Made by a program: the position numbers and the translations under genes. A stretch of 64,000 nt of DNA from Streptomyces spiramyceticus (GTDB lineage: Bacteria > Actinomycetota > Actinomycetes > Streptomycetales > Streptomycetaceae), in the NCBI RefSeq assembly GCF_028807635.1, contig NZ_JARBAX010000001.1:1-64000 (forward strand), in the 5' to 3' direction. The notes beneath the pieces were generated by a model. The model was given only the letters and a program-made list of their open reading frames with translations, made no database searches and was not told the origin of the DNA. Positions 43,440-51,772 of the stretch are shown here, piece after piece (position 1 is the first letter of the stretch; every line of letters begins with the position of its first letter).

Positions 43440-43895
43440 ATGCCGCAGTCCGAGCCCTACTACCTCCAGGGCAGCCCCATGGCGATCAGGCTGAACAACG
43501 TCATCGGCTGGCTCGCCCGCCACGGCTTCAGCCTGATGGGCTCGGCCGAGCTGTCCGTCCGCGGCCGCAAGAGCGGCCAGATGCAGCGCATCCCCGTGAA
43601 CCCGCACACCCACGACGGCGCCCAGTACCTTGTCTCCGCCCGCGGCCACTCCCAGTGGGTCCGCAACATGCGCGCCGCCGGCCAGGGCGAACTCAAGGTC
43701 GGCCGCAAGGTCCGCCGCTTCACCGCGGCCGAACTTCCCGACGACGAGAAACTCCTGGTGCTCCGCACCTACCTGGAGCGCTGGGGCTGGGAGGTCAACC
43801 AGTACTTCAAGGGTGTGACCGTCAAGTCCTCCGACGAGGAGCTCCTGGCGGCCGCCCCCGACCACCCCGTCTTCCGCATCACCGTCACGGGCTGA
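43440..43895 (+). CDS. Deazaflavin (F420)-dependent nitroreductase family protein
   Basis: 151 residues with a split-beta-barrel Ddn-like fold: LARHGFSLMGSAELSVRGRKSG, RIPVNPHTHDGAQYLVSARG and SQWVRNMRAAGQGELKVG. These motifs match actinobacterial F420-dependent oxidoreductases, which use reduced F420 to reduce quinones or nitro compounds. The substrate is unknown. GGAGG lies six bases before the ATG. It is probably controlled by the divergent TetR protein. Its 3' end overlaps the next, convergent gene by 11 bp. Confidence 0.88.
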   Translation: MPQSEPYYLQGSPMAIRLNNVIGWLARHGFSLMGSAELSVRGRKSGQMQRIPVNPHTHDGAQYLVSARGHSQWVRNMRAAGQGELKVGRKVRRFTAAELPDDEKLLVLRTYLERWGWEVNQYFKGVTVKSSDEELLAAAPDHPVFRITVTG

Positions 43896-45165
43896 CGGAC
43901 GACGACCCCCGGTCCGCCGCCGCACCCCGGTCCGCCGCACCCCGGCCCAAGGATCCCGAGTCCACCGCGTTCAGTGCGCGCTGGGCCATGGGGTGCGTAC
44001 GCACTGTCTCGGCCAGCGTGGTCGAGCCGCGCGTGATCCGGGCGAACATCTTCCAGGCCGGCCGGAAGCCGGTGATCGCCGCATGCAGCAGCCCGGGACG
44101 GCGCTCGAAGAGTGCAAGCATCCGCCGCCCGACGCCCATCTCCACGCCGAGCCCCGCCTTGATGGCGAAGGCGTAATTCAGTGCCTGGCGGCGGGCGTCC
44201 ACCGCATCCTGCGACTCGGCGATCCGCACCGCCCACTCCCCCGCAAGCCGCCCGGACCGCAGCGCGAAGGAGATCCCCTCACGGGTCCACGGCTCCAGCA
44301 GCCCCGCCGCGTCCCCACACACCAGCACCCGGCCGCGCGACAGCGGCGAATCCTCGCTGCGGCACCGCGTCAGGTGCCCGGAGGAGACGGCGGGTTCGAA
44401 CCCGGCGAGACCGAGGCGGGCGATGAATTCCTCCAGGTACCGCTTGGTGGCCGCACCCTCGCCGCGCGCCGAGATCACGCCGACCGTCAGCGTCTCCCCC
44501 TTGGGGAACACCCAGCCGTAACTCCCCGGAATCGGCCCCCAGTCGATGAGCACCCGCCCCGCCCAGTCCTCGGCGACCGTCGCGGGCACCGGGATCTCCG
44601 CCTCCAGGCCGAGGTCCACCTGGTCGAGCTTCACCCCGACGTGTGCGCCTATGCGGCTCGCACTGCCGTCCGCGCCGACCACCGCGCGCGCCAGCACCGT
44701 CTCGCCGCCGGAAAGAACGACCGCCACCGTGCGCCGGTCCGGCACCGCCGAACCGTGCTGCTCGACACGTGCGACCGTCACGCCGGTACGGACTTCGGCG
44801 CCCGCCTTCTGCGCCGCCTCCACCAGACCGGCATCGAACTCCGGCCGGTTGATGAGCCCGAAGAGCATCTGCTTCGAGCGGCGTGTCCGCGACAGCTTCC
44901 CGCCCAGCGAGAACGTCACGGCGTACACACGGTCCATGAGGGGCAGTTCGAAACCGGGCGGCAGCGCGTCGCGCGATGGCCCGATGATGCCTCCGCCACA
45001 GGTCTTGTACCGGGGGATCTCCGCCTTCTCCAGGAGGAGTACGCGCCGTCCCGCGACGGCTGCCGCATATGCCGCCGATGCCCCCGCGGGCCCGGCACCG
45101 ACCACGACGACGTCCCAGACCGGCTCTTCGTGCTCACGTCCGGCGTCTGCGTTCTCGCTGCTCAC
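43885..45165 (-). CDS. Geranylgeranyl reductase family FAD-dependent oxidoreductase
   Basis: 426 residues. The dinucleotide fold WDVVVVGAGPAGASAAYAAA lies near 17-36, followed by KTCGGGIIGPS (the family's Cys-Gly loop) and the second FAD motif VLVCGDAAGLLEPWTREGIS. The family reduces isoprenoid double bonds in lipids, quinones or carotenoid side chains. In Streptomyces such proteins occur singly, and the substrate here is unknown. The final 25 residues are Ala/Arg/Gly/Ser-rich. The GTG at 45165 gives the best family-length start; it is divergent from the M20 peptidase gene. Confidence 0.87.
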   Translation of the reverse strand: MSSENADAGREHEEPVWDVVVVGAGPAGASAAYAAAVAGRRVLLLEKAEIPRYKTCGGGIIGPSRDALPPGFELPLMDRVYAVTFSLGGKLSRTRRSKQMLFGLINRPEFDAGLVEAAQKAGAEVRTGVTVARVEQHGSAVPDRRTVAVVLSGGETVLARAVVGADGSASRIGAHVGVKLDQVDLGLEAEIPVPATVAEDWAGRVLIDWGPIPGSYGWVFPKGETLTVGVISARGEGAATKRYLEEFIARLGLAGFEPAVSSGHLTRCRSEDSPLSRGRVLVCGDAAGLLEPWTREGISFALRSGRLAGEWAVRIAESQDAVDARRQALNYAFAIKAGLGVEMGVGRRMLALFERRPGLLHAAITGFRPAWKMFARITRGSTTLAETVRTHPMAQRALNAVDSGSLGRGAADRGAAADRGSSSVSP

Positions 45166-45268
45166 GATGTGCTTCTGCTCCTGATCCGCCCGTTGACCGT
45201 ACTGCTGACGCATCCTACGGCGCGGGCCCGGCCGATCTCGTTGTGGGAGGATCGGCCCTGCCTTCCGA

Positions 45269-45290
45269 TGTACGAACAACCATTCGTACA
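45269..45290. promoter_or_regulatory. Perfect 8-bp inverted repeat between divergent genes
   Basis: TGTACGAA-CAACCA-TTCGTACA, 22 bp, located 35 bp before the M20 peptidase ATG and 104 bp before the reductase start on the other strand. The TGTAC half recurs at once as ATGTACA. It looks like an operator for a dimeric regulator not encoded nearby. Confidence 0.65.
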
Positions 45291-45324
45291 TGTACACAAC
45301 GTCGCACCCACGAGGAGCGTGCCC

Positions 45325-46689
45325 ATGACCGCGAATCCGATCGCCGAGACCGTCGCCTCGCTGATGCCCCGCGCCAAGGCGGAGCTGGCCGAGCTGGTGG
45401 CCTTCCAGTCGGTGGCGGATCCCGCGCAGTTCCCGAAGAGCGAGTGCGAGGCCGCCGCGAACTGGGTCGCCGGCGCGCTGCGCTCCGAGGGCTTCCAGGA
45501 CGTCGCGCTGCTCGACACCCCGGACGGCACCCAGTCCGTGTACGGCTTCCTGCCCGGTCCTGAGGGCGCTCCGACCGTCCTGCTGTACGCGCACTACGAC
45601 GTGCAGCCGCCGCTCGATCTTGCTTCCTGGGTTACTCCGCCGTTCGAGCTGACCGAGCGCGACGGGCGTTGGTACGGGCGTGGCGCCGCCGACTGCAAGG
45701 GCGGCTTCATCATGCACCTGCTCGCGCTGCGCGCCCTCAAGGCGAACGGCGGCGTTCCTGTCTCCGTCAAGGTCATCGCGGAGGGCTCGGAGGAGCAGGG
45801 CACGGGCGGCCTGGAGCAGTACGCGGAGGCGCACCCCGAGCTGCTCGCCGCCGACACCGTCGTCATCGGGGACACCGGCAACTTCCGCGTCGGCCTGCCG
45901 ACGGTCACGGCGACGCTGCGCGGCATGACCATGCTGCGGGTACGGATCGACACCCTGGAAGGCAACCTGCACTCCGGCCAGTTCGGCGGCGCGGCACCCG
46001 ACGCGCTGGCCGCGCTCATCCAGCTGCTGGCCTCGCTTCGCGCCGAGGACGGCTCGACGACCGTGGACGGGCTGACCGCGGACGCCGCGTGGGACGGCGT
46101 CGAGTACCCGGAGGCGGAGTTCCGCAAGGACGCCAAGGTGCTCGACGGCGTCGACCTGATCGGCAGCGGCTCCGTCGCCGACCGCATCTGGGCCCGCCCC
46201 GCCGTCACGGTGATCGGCATCGACTGCCCGCCGGTCGTGGGCGCGACGCCGTCCCTCCAGGCGAGCGCGCGGGCGCAGATAAGCCTCCGCGTGCCGCCGG
46301 GCCAGGACGCCACCGAGGCGACGAAGCTCCTGACCGCGCACCTCGAATCGCACACGCCGTGGGGTGCGCGGGTCTCGGTGGAGCAGGTGGGCCAGGGCCA
46401 GCCGTTCAAGGCGGACATCAGCAGTCCGGCGTACACCTCGATGGCCGATGCGATGCGTGTGGCGTACCCGGGCCAGGAGATGCAGGCGTCCGGCATGGGC
46501 GGCTCGATCCCGCTGTGCAACACGCTCGCCGCGCTCTACCCGGAGGCGGAGATTCTGCTCATCGGGCTGAGCGAGCCGGAGGCGCAGATCCACGCGGTGA
46601 ACGAGAGCGTGTCGCCCGAGGAGCTGGAGCGGATGTCCGTCGCGGAGGCGCTGTTCCTGGTCAACTACGCCGAGTCCAAGAAGAGTTAA
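45325..46689 (+). CDS. M20-family dipeptidase/metallohydrolase
   Basis: 454 residues. The metal-binding and catalytic blocks are present: LLYAHYDVQP (His and catalytic Asp), YGRGAADCKGG (bridging Asp), IAEGSEEQGTGG (catalytic Glu and ligand), IGDTGN, and QIHAVNE (last His). A lid domain lies at about 195-340 (GNLHSGQFGGAAPDALAALI). The family cleaves dipeptides or acylated amino acids with two zinc ions in the cytosol. Exact substrate unknown. GAGGAG lies seven bases before the ATG. Confidence 0.92.
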   Translation: MTANPIAETVASLMPRAKAELAELVAFQSVADPAQFPKSECEAAANWVAGALRSEGFQDVALLDTPDGTQSVYGFLPGPEGAPTVLLYAHYDVQPPLDLASWVTPPFELTERDGRWYGRGAADCKGGFIMHLLALRALKANGGVPVSVKVIAEGSEEQGTGGLEQYAEAHPELLAADTVVIGDTGNFRVGLPTVTATLRGMTMLRVRIDTLEGNLHSGQFGGAAPDALAALIQLLASLRAEDGSTTVDGLTADAAWDGVEYPEAEFRKDAKVLDGVDLIGSGSVADRIWARPAVTVIGIDCPPVVGATPSLQASARAQISLRVPPGQDATEATKLLTAHLESHTPWGARVSVEQVGQGQPFKADISSPAYTSMADAMRVAYPGQEMQASGMGGSIPLCNTLAALYPEAEILLIGLSEPEAQIHAVNESVSPEELERMSVAEALFLVNYAESKKS

Positions 46690-46758
46690 GCGGAGAGCGG
46701 AGATCGCCGACAGCGGAGATTCGTGCGGCGGGCGGCACGCGCTGCGTACGTTCGCCGC

Positions 46759-47376
46759 ATGGATCTCGTCGAGGTAATCCCCGAGCGACTGCACATGTTC
46801 CGCTTCCCGATCGGCCAGGCGTACCTCTGGCGCGAGAGCGGGGGGCCGGACGCGGAACTGACCCTGATCGACGCGGGCAACAAGGACGCCGCCCCGGACA
46901 TCGAAGCGGCGATACGGAGCCTGGGCCTGCGCCCGCAGAACATCCGCCGTATCGTCCTCACCCACTGCCACCGCGACCACGTGGGCGCCACCCAGGAACT
47001 CGCCGACCGCTTCGGCGCCGAGATCGTGGCCCACCGGCTCGACGCGCCCGTCATCCGCGGCGACCGGCCGGTGCCGGAGCCCGTACTGCTGGACTGGGAG
47101 CGTCCGCTGTACGCGCACGGGCTGACCGTGCCGCCGGCCCCGCCCACCCGGGTCGACCGGGAGGCCGAGGACGGCGACCTGCTGGACTTCGGCGGCGGCG
47201 CGCGGGTGGTGCACGCCCCCGGCCACACGGACGGCAGCATCGCCGTCCATCTGCCGGAGTACGGCGTGCTGTTCACGGGTGACTGCGTCGAGGCGTTTTC
47301 CTTACCAAACTTCTATACCCCCTCTTTCTTTTCCTATTACCTAATGGTTCTCTATTTTTTATATATCTCTTATTAA
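46759..47376 (+). CDS. MBL-fold metallohydrolase, 3' end replaced by foreign-looking sequence
   Basis: The frame encodes a metallo-beta-lactamase-fold protein for its first 179 residues: VIPERLHMFRFPIGQAYLW, the zinc motif LTHCHRDHVG, VVHAPGHTDGSIAVH and VLFTGDCVEAF. After about base 47295 the frame runs into the AT-rich block and ends with 25 implausible residues rich in Phe and Tyr. The natural protein would continue for about 50 residues. As printed, the gene is truncated. Hydrolysis of an unknown thioester or ester is the family activity. Confidence 0.8.
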   Translation: MDLVEVIPERLHMFRFPIGQAYLWRESGGPDAELTLIDAGNKDAAPDIEAAIRSLGLRPQNIRRIVLTHCHRDHVGATQELADRFGAEIVAHRLDAPVIRGDRPVPEPVLLDWERPLYAHGLTVPPAPPTRVDREAEDGDLLDFGGGARVVHAPGHTDGSIAVHLPEYGVLFTGDCVEAFSLPNFYTPSFFSYYLMVLYFLYISY

Positions 47377-48219
47377 ACTCCAAATACTTAAACCCATCCC
47401 ACCAATCCCTTATCACTTAATCCCACACATTCTGTCACTTCTAGTTAATACACAAATAATATCTACATACTCACACTCACAGCAGTCAGTCATCCACCTT
47501 ATACCCCCCCCCCCCTCCACCCAGATTCCCCCCCCCCCTCACCTACTAAGTCATTTACTTATCTAGTTCAAACTGTCCACCCCTTTTTATTTTTTTTCCG
47601 TTTATATTTATCATATTTAGATAAATTTCTTAATTTTAATCTTCAAACTTTGTACTTAAACCTTCTATGAGTAGTATCTCCTATTATATACCATATCCCC
47701 TATATATATATTTTTATAGCACTATTATTGCTCATCTCCTTCCATTGTACTCCATTACCCTTTTCCAAATTTCTTTTTTTTCATCACACGCACACTCACT
47801 CCCCTAAATATTCTAGATACATCTTACTCTCCCCTTACCTCCTCCTCCCCTCAATTATTCTAGAGATAGAGTGGAAGATACTCAATCCTTAGAGTACCCT
47901 GATACCCCCCTACTCCTTCCTAACGCGTAGGTGAGAGATGATAGAGAGTGTCACCCTACTCCTCCTGTATAGTATAGATACCCTCTATGTGTCCTCTCTA
48001 CACCCACACACCAAGAGAGATAGAGATAGTAGATAGATGTCTCTTTCTTTCTTCACCCCCTACTCGTTGTGTGTGTGTTTTCCCACCCTCTTTAAATACC
48101 TACTTTACTCCTATCATACCCGCGCTGGACGCGCTTCTCGAGCCCGCTTGAGACCGGTGTTGTAGGGTGTTTTGAACTTGTGGGCCGCTACCCCCCCCGC
48201 GCACTCCTAGTAGATGACA
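47297..48219. other. Anomalous AT/pyrimidine-rich block, probable assembly artefact
   Basis: About 0.92 kb that shares nothing with the rest of the window. It is mostly A, T and C on the plus strand, with runs of 9-11 C, runs of T, TATATATATA, and short CT- or AG-rich microsatellites (for example GAGAGATAGAGATAGTAG near 48013). The last 100 bp rise in GC but still match no frame. It has no open frame of useful length and no RNA gene. It cuts off the MBL gene on the left and the P-loop kinase on the right, both in mid-domain. The pattern fits low-quality base calls filling an assembly gap. Confidence 0.8.
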
Positions 48220-48795
48220 CTGCACGATCTCGCAGGCGCCGGCGGCCCCGGTCCGTACCGCGTCGGCTATCCGGCAGGCCGTCTCGGCGGGGCTCAGCCG
48301 GCTGGTGTCGATGACGTGGGCGTCGTCGGCGAGCCAGGACAGGGCCGCGCGGTACGGCTCGATGTGCTCGTACGCCCATTGACGTACGCGCTCACTGACT
48401 TCCTGGTCGTCCTCCATCTCCTCGCGGTCGGCGATCCGTTGGCGCAGGATCGTTTCGTCTGGCGCCAGCAGTACGTGGCACACCGGGATACGGCGGGCGG
48501 CGAGCCCGCCGAATATCTCGTCCCGGTACTCCTGCCGCAGGATCGTCATGGGCACCACCAGCGGCCCGCCGACCTCGGCGAGCAGGGCGGCGGCGGTGTC
48601 GACGACGAGGCGACGCCAGATCGGGAGGTCCTGGTAGTCGGTGACCTCGGAGAGTCTTTTCTGCGGCAGCAGGTTGCGCAGTCCCCCGCCGATCAGTTCG
48701 GGGTCGTAGAAGGTGCTGTTCGGGATCAGATCGATCAGTTCGCGCGCGGCGCTGGTCTTGCCCGCACTGAACGCACCGTTGATCCAGACGATCAC
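48100..48795 (-). CDS. P-loop kinase/ATPase (chloramphenicol phosphotransferase-like), 3' end unreliable
   Basis: From the GTG at 48795 the protein starts VIVWINGAFSAGKTSAAREL, a P-loop (GAFSAGKT) at about residues 7-14. PLVVPMTILRQEYRDEIFGG and CHVLLAPDETILRQRIADRE follow, a layout seen in small actinobacterial kinases related to chloramphenicol phosphotransferase. Sequence is convincing down to about 48220 (GACEIVQ). The last 40 residues to the nominal stop at 48100 lie in the anomalous block and are not credible. GAGGGGGAACC precedes the start. Substrate unknown. Confidence 0.75.
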   Translation of the reverse strand: MIVWINGAFSAGKTSAARELIDLIPNSTFYDPELIGGGLRNLLPQKRLSEVTDYQDLPIWRRLVVDTAAALLAEVGGPLVVPMTILRQEYRDEIFGGLAARRIPVCHVLLAPDETILRQRIADREEMEDDQEVSERVRQWAYEHIEPYRAALSWLADDAHVIDTSRLSPAETACRIADAVRTGAAGACEIVQCHLLGVRGGGSGPQVQNTLQHRSQAGSRSASSAGMIGVK

Positions 48796-49061
48796 GGTTC
48801 CCCCTCTTCCGTAGCCCCCAGTGGCTTGCCCGCAACACCCTGCCACGGAAACCCGGGGTCACCGCATGGTGCCCGCGACCGTTTGGGCACACAACCGTGC
48901 TGATGCTGTTGCGGGTTGGAAGCAACGCCGGCGGGCCCCGGCGGCGTCGAATCGTATGACAAGAGTGCCCTGGTGGGACGGGGGAACCGTGACGCACGCG
49001 CACGGAGTCTCGTTGGAGCACATGAGCGAGAGTTCGGCTGGTATGGGAACGGGGGTGCGGC

Positions 49062-49241
49062 ATGAGTCGCATGGTGTTGGAACAGTTCCCGGCCGGAGGC
49101 CCGAGGGGCAGCTGGCCGGCTGAGGAATTCGCCTTGGCACGACGCGCGGAGGGGTGCCCGGCGGAGGTCGTGATGGACCTGGAGTCGGACGCGTTCCTGG
49201 TGATCGTGGTGCAGCGCGTGCCGGAGGGAGCCGGCACGTAG
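49062..49241 (+). CDS. Small conserved Streptomyces protein, 59 residues
   Basis: The frame ATG 49062 to TAG 49241 encodes MSRMVLEQFPAGGPRGSW, then EEFALARRAEGCPAEVVMDL and SDAFLVIVV. The phrase composition and codon third-position GC are gene-like, and I recall similar short proteins (PRGSWPAEEFALARRAEG) in Streptomyces beside regulatory genes. No function known. A GGGGGTGCGGC lies just before the start. An overlapping frame (48821-49123) is less gene-like. Confidence 0.6.
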   Translation: MSRMVLEQFPAGGPRGSWPAEEFALARRAEGCPAEVVMDLESDAFLVIVVQRVPEGAGT

Positions 49242-49349
49242 CCGCCGGCCGACCTTTTCCTTTTCTGGCCGGTCGGCTGCGGAAGCTGTCACAGAACGCG
49301 CGAGTCGTCGGTTCTTCATGAGTGACAGCAACACGAGAAGGGCCGGCTG

Positions 49350-50126
49350 ATGAACAACAACGGGATCATGGTGACCGGTGCGACGGGCGTACTCGGCCGC
49401 AAGGTGCTGGAGCGGGCACGCCGCACCGGGTTGCCGGTGCGGGCGCTCAGCCGCAGGGCCGTGCTGCCGGGCGATGCGGGGGTGACCTGGTTCACCGGTG
49501 ACCTGGCGAGCGGTGCAGGTCTGGACGAAGCGTTCGCCGGGGTCCGGACGATCATTCACTGCGCGACCGACATCTGGCACTTCAAGAACGACATCCCGGC
49601 CTTCCACCACCTGCTGGAGGCCGCGAAGCGGGCCGGGGTCGAGCACGTCGTCAACATCTCCATCGTCGGCATCGACCGGATCCCGTACCCCTACTACCGG
49701 ATCAAGCTGGAAGGGGAGCGGCTGCTGGCGGCCTCGGGAATCGGCTGGACCAATCTGCGCGCCTCTCAGTTCCCCGAACTGCTGGACAGGACCTTTACCG
49801 TCTTGTCCAGGCTGCCGGTGGTCATCGTGCCGGCCCGTACCGTCTGCCAGCCGGTCGACCCGGGTGACGTTGCGGACCGGCTTGTCGAGTTGGCGCTGGA
49901 CGGGCCGGCCGGACAGGTGCCGGACCTGGCCGGGCCAACGGTGTACACGGTGGACCGGCTGGCCAGGACCTGGCTGCGGGCGGCGGGCAAGCGCCGCCTC
50001 GTCCTGCCGGTGTTCATCCCGGGGAAGGTCGGCGCGGGCTTTCGTTCCGGGGCTCTGACCACGCCCGACCGCGCAGTGGGCAAGCGGACCTGGGAGGAAT
50101 ACCTGGCCGAGAAGGTCGTCCGCTGA
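49350..50126 (+). CDS. NmrA/atypical-SDR NAD(P)-binding protein
   Basis: 258 residues. The glycine motif MVTGATGVLGRKVLERA is followed by VRALSRRAVLP, VRTIIHCATDIWHFKN and VEHVVNISIVGIDRI. The YYRIKLEGERLL segment retains a YxxxK-like pair. The family includes NAD(P)-dependent redox sensors and quinone oxidoreductases. The substrate is unknown. A GAGAAGGGCCGGCTG precedes the ATG. Two gene remnants lie downstream. Confidence 0.87.
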   Translation: MNNNGIMVTGATGVLGRKVLERARRTGLPVRALSRRAVLPGDAGVTWFTGDLASGAGLDEAFAGVRTIIHCATDIWHFKNDIPAFHHLLEAAKRAGVEHVVNISIVGIDRIPYPYYRIKLEGERLLAASGIGWTNLRASQFPELLDRTFTVLSRLPVVIVPARTVCQPVDPGDVADRLVELALDGPAGQVPDLAGPTVYTVDRLARTWLRAAGKRRLVLPVFIPGKVGAGFRSGALTTPDRAVGKRTWEEYLAEKVVR

Positions 50127-50128
50127 CG

Positions 50129-50287
50129 TCAACGCGGGCGAGCCGCGCATCCGCAGCCGTGCGACCGCGAAGGCCACGAAGGACGGCCGTCGCCGCCGGG
50201 GCCACTGCCACAGGCGGTGAGCAGCGAAGGCAGCGCGACCGCACCCGCGCCCGCGGCCGCACCGCGCAGGAGATTCCGACGGGACAT
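50129..50287 (-). pseudogene. 5' remnant of a sugar-binding Tat lipoprotein gene
   Basis: The ATG at 50287 starts MSRRNLLRGAAAGAGAVALP, then SLLTACGSGPGGDG: a twin-arginine lipoprotein signal (SRRNLLRG) with lipobox LTAC, as in Streptomyces solute-binding proteins. After about 34 residues the frame becomes Arg/Ser/Cys-rich and stops at 50129. About 90% of the expected 430 residues is missing. The neighbouring ROK kinase and LacI regulator are the kind that accompany sugar transport genes. Confidence 0.7.
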
Positions 50288-50290
50288 CCG

Positions 50291-50560
50291 ATGTCCTGCT
50301 ACGCGCGCGGGAAGTGCTCCGGCGTCACCGCGGGGGTGGGTCTCGACGACGAGACGGGCCTCCGGGGCACGGTGGCGTTCGAGATCTGGGCGGACGGCAG
50401 GAAGGCCGCCTCGACGGGCACACTGACCAACATCATGCCGTCGCAGCCGATTTCGGCGGATGTGAGCGGTGCGCAGGTGGTGCGTCTGGTGGTCACGGAC
50501 GGCGGGGACGGGATCGACTACGACCACGCGGACTGGGCCGATGCGAAGTTGAGCTGCTGA
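50291..50560 (+). pseudogene. C-terminal remnant of an NPCBM-domain protein
   Basis: Residues such as GVTAGVGLDDETGLRGTVAF, FEIWADGRKAASTGTLT and QVVRLVVTDGGDGIDYDHAD, then WADAKLSC, are the C-terminal two thirds of an NPCBM/NEW2 sugar-binding domain, normally the tail of a secreted glycoside hydrolase such as an alpha-galactosidase. Nothing of a catalytic domain precedes it: the sequence before 50291 is the oppositely oriented lipoprotein signal remnant. An ATG happens to lie at the junction but a 89-residue partial domain is not a plausible product. Confidence 0.72.
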
Positions 50561-50603
50561 GGTGGTGAGGTGGTGAGTCGTGGGGTGATGGGCCGTCAGT
50601 TCG

Positions 50604-51566
50604 TCAGGTGCTGAGGGCCGTCGCCGCTTCGCCCGGCTTCTTCCCGAGCAAGGCGGTGGCGGCCGCGCCGACCAGGCCCGCGTCGGTGCCGGTGAGCGCC
50701 GGAGCGACCGTCAGTCGCTGTACGAACGAGAGCGTGGCGTAGTCGCGCAGCGCGCGGCGCAGGGGCACGAACAGCACATCGCCCGCGCCCGCCACTCCCC
50801 CACCGATGACCGCGATGTCGATCTCGACCAGCGTCGCTGTGGCGGCGATGCCTGCTGCCAAGGCCTGGGCGGCCCGTTCGAACGAGGCGACGGCGACCGG
50901 ATCTCCGGCCCGGGCGGCAGCCGCCACCGCGGCGGCGGTGGCGTCGCCGTCGGGGCCGGGCCGCCAGCCCTGCTCGACGGCCCTGCGCGCGATGTTGGGC
51001 CCGCTGGCGATCCGCTCCACGCAGCCGCGCGATCCGCACGGGCACGGGTCGCCGTCCAGGTCGACGCTGATGTGGCCGATGTGGCCCGCGTTGCCCGTGG
51101 GCCCGGGGTGCAGCTGCCCGCCGAGGACGAGGCCACCGCCGACGCCGGTCGAGACGACCAGGCACAGGGCGTTGTCGTAGCCGCGGGCCGCGCCCTGCCA
51201 GTGCTCGGCGGCCGTCATGGCGACGCCGTCGCCGACGAGTGCGACCGGGCGGCCGCCGACCGTACGCCGTACCCGCTCGACCAGCGGGAAGTCGCGCCAG
51301 CCGGGGACATTGACCGGGCTGACCGTACCGGCGGAGGCGTCCACGGGACCCGCGCTGCCAATACCGACGGCCGTCGCGCGCTCCCACAGCGGGGACGCGG
51401 TCAGCTCGGCGAGCACCGCGGCGACGGCGAGCATCACCGTGTCGCCGTTCTCCCGGGCGGGGGTCGGCCGCTGTGCCCGCAGGAGAAGTCGGCCTTCGCC
51501 GTCCACCAACGCGCCGGCGATCTTGGTGCCGCCGATGTCGAGAGCTGCGACGAGGTCGGTGCGCAT
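50604..51566 (-). CDS. ROK-family sugar kinase
   Basis: 320 residues. ATP-binding VAALDIGGTKIAGALVDGEG lies near 5-24. VGIGSAGPVDASAGTV, the catalytic Asp region VALVGDGVAMTAAEHW, TGVGGGLVLGG and the zinc motif CPCGSRGCVERIASG follow. Unlike the ROK regulator at 31.3 kb, it lacks a DNA-binding domain and has an intact nucleotide motif, so it should phosphorylate a hexose or amino sugar such as glucose or GlcNAc. The ATG at 51566 puts DIGGTK at the usual distance. It is divergent from a LacI gene with a palindromic operator between. Confidence 0.9.
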   Translation of the reverse strand: MRTDLVAALDIGGTKIAGALVDGEGRLLLRAQRPTPARENGDTVMLAVAAVLAELTASPLWERATAVGIGSAGPVDASAGTVSPVNVPGWRDFPLVERVRRTVGGRPVALVGDGVAMTAAEHWQGAARGYDNALCLVVSTGVGGGLVLGGQLHPGPTGNAGHIGHISVDLDGDPCPCGSRGCVERIASGPNIARRAVEQGWRPGPDGDATAAAVAAAARAGDPVAVASFERAAQALAAGIAATATLVEIDIAVIGGGVAGAGDVLFVPLRRALRDYATLSFVQRLTVAPALTGTDAGLVGAAATALLGKKPGEAATALST

Positions 51567-51627
51567 CGGTGTGGGATCTCCAGGCTGAACGAGGTGGCGG
51601 CAGGTCAGAGCCAGTCTCCATTCACCT

Positions 51628-51639
51628 GACAACGTTGTC
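51628..51639. promoter_or_regulatory. LacI-type operator palindrome
   Basis: GACAACGTTGTC is a perfect 12-bp palindrome with the central CG typical of LacI-family operators. It lies 62 bp before the ROK kinase start and 134 bp before the LacI start, in the divergent promoter region. Confidence 0.75.
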
Positions 51640-51772
51640 CAGGCCCTATGCTCGACGCCACACCCCTTCGCTCCCGCCGCACACCCCGACCGATACCTCC
51701 GAGCACGACCCGAGCACTACCCCGAGTACGCCCCGAGCACGCCTCCGACGACGACAGGACAGGACAGCGCAC

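Noticed and set aside
43885..47250. A 1121-codon minus-strand frame
   Set aside because: Only 43885-45165 is the reductase gene. The rest is antisense to the M20 peptidase and MBL genes and is compositionally Arg/Gly/Ala-rich without domains.
47281..47376. C-terminal Phe/Tyr-rich extension of the MBL protein as a membrane anchor
   Set aside because: It begins exactly where the anomalous low-GC block begins and is encoded by codons foreign to the rest of the genome.
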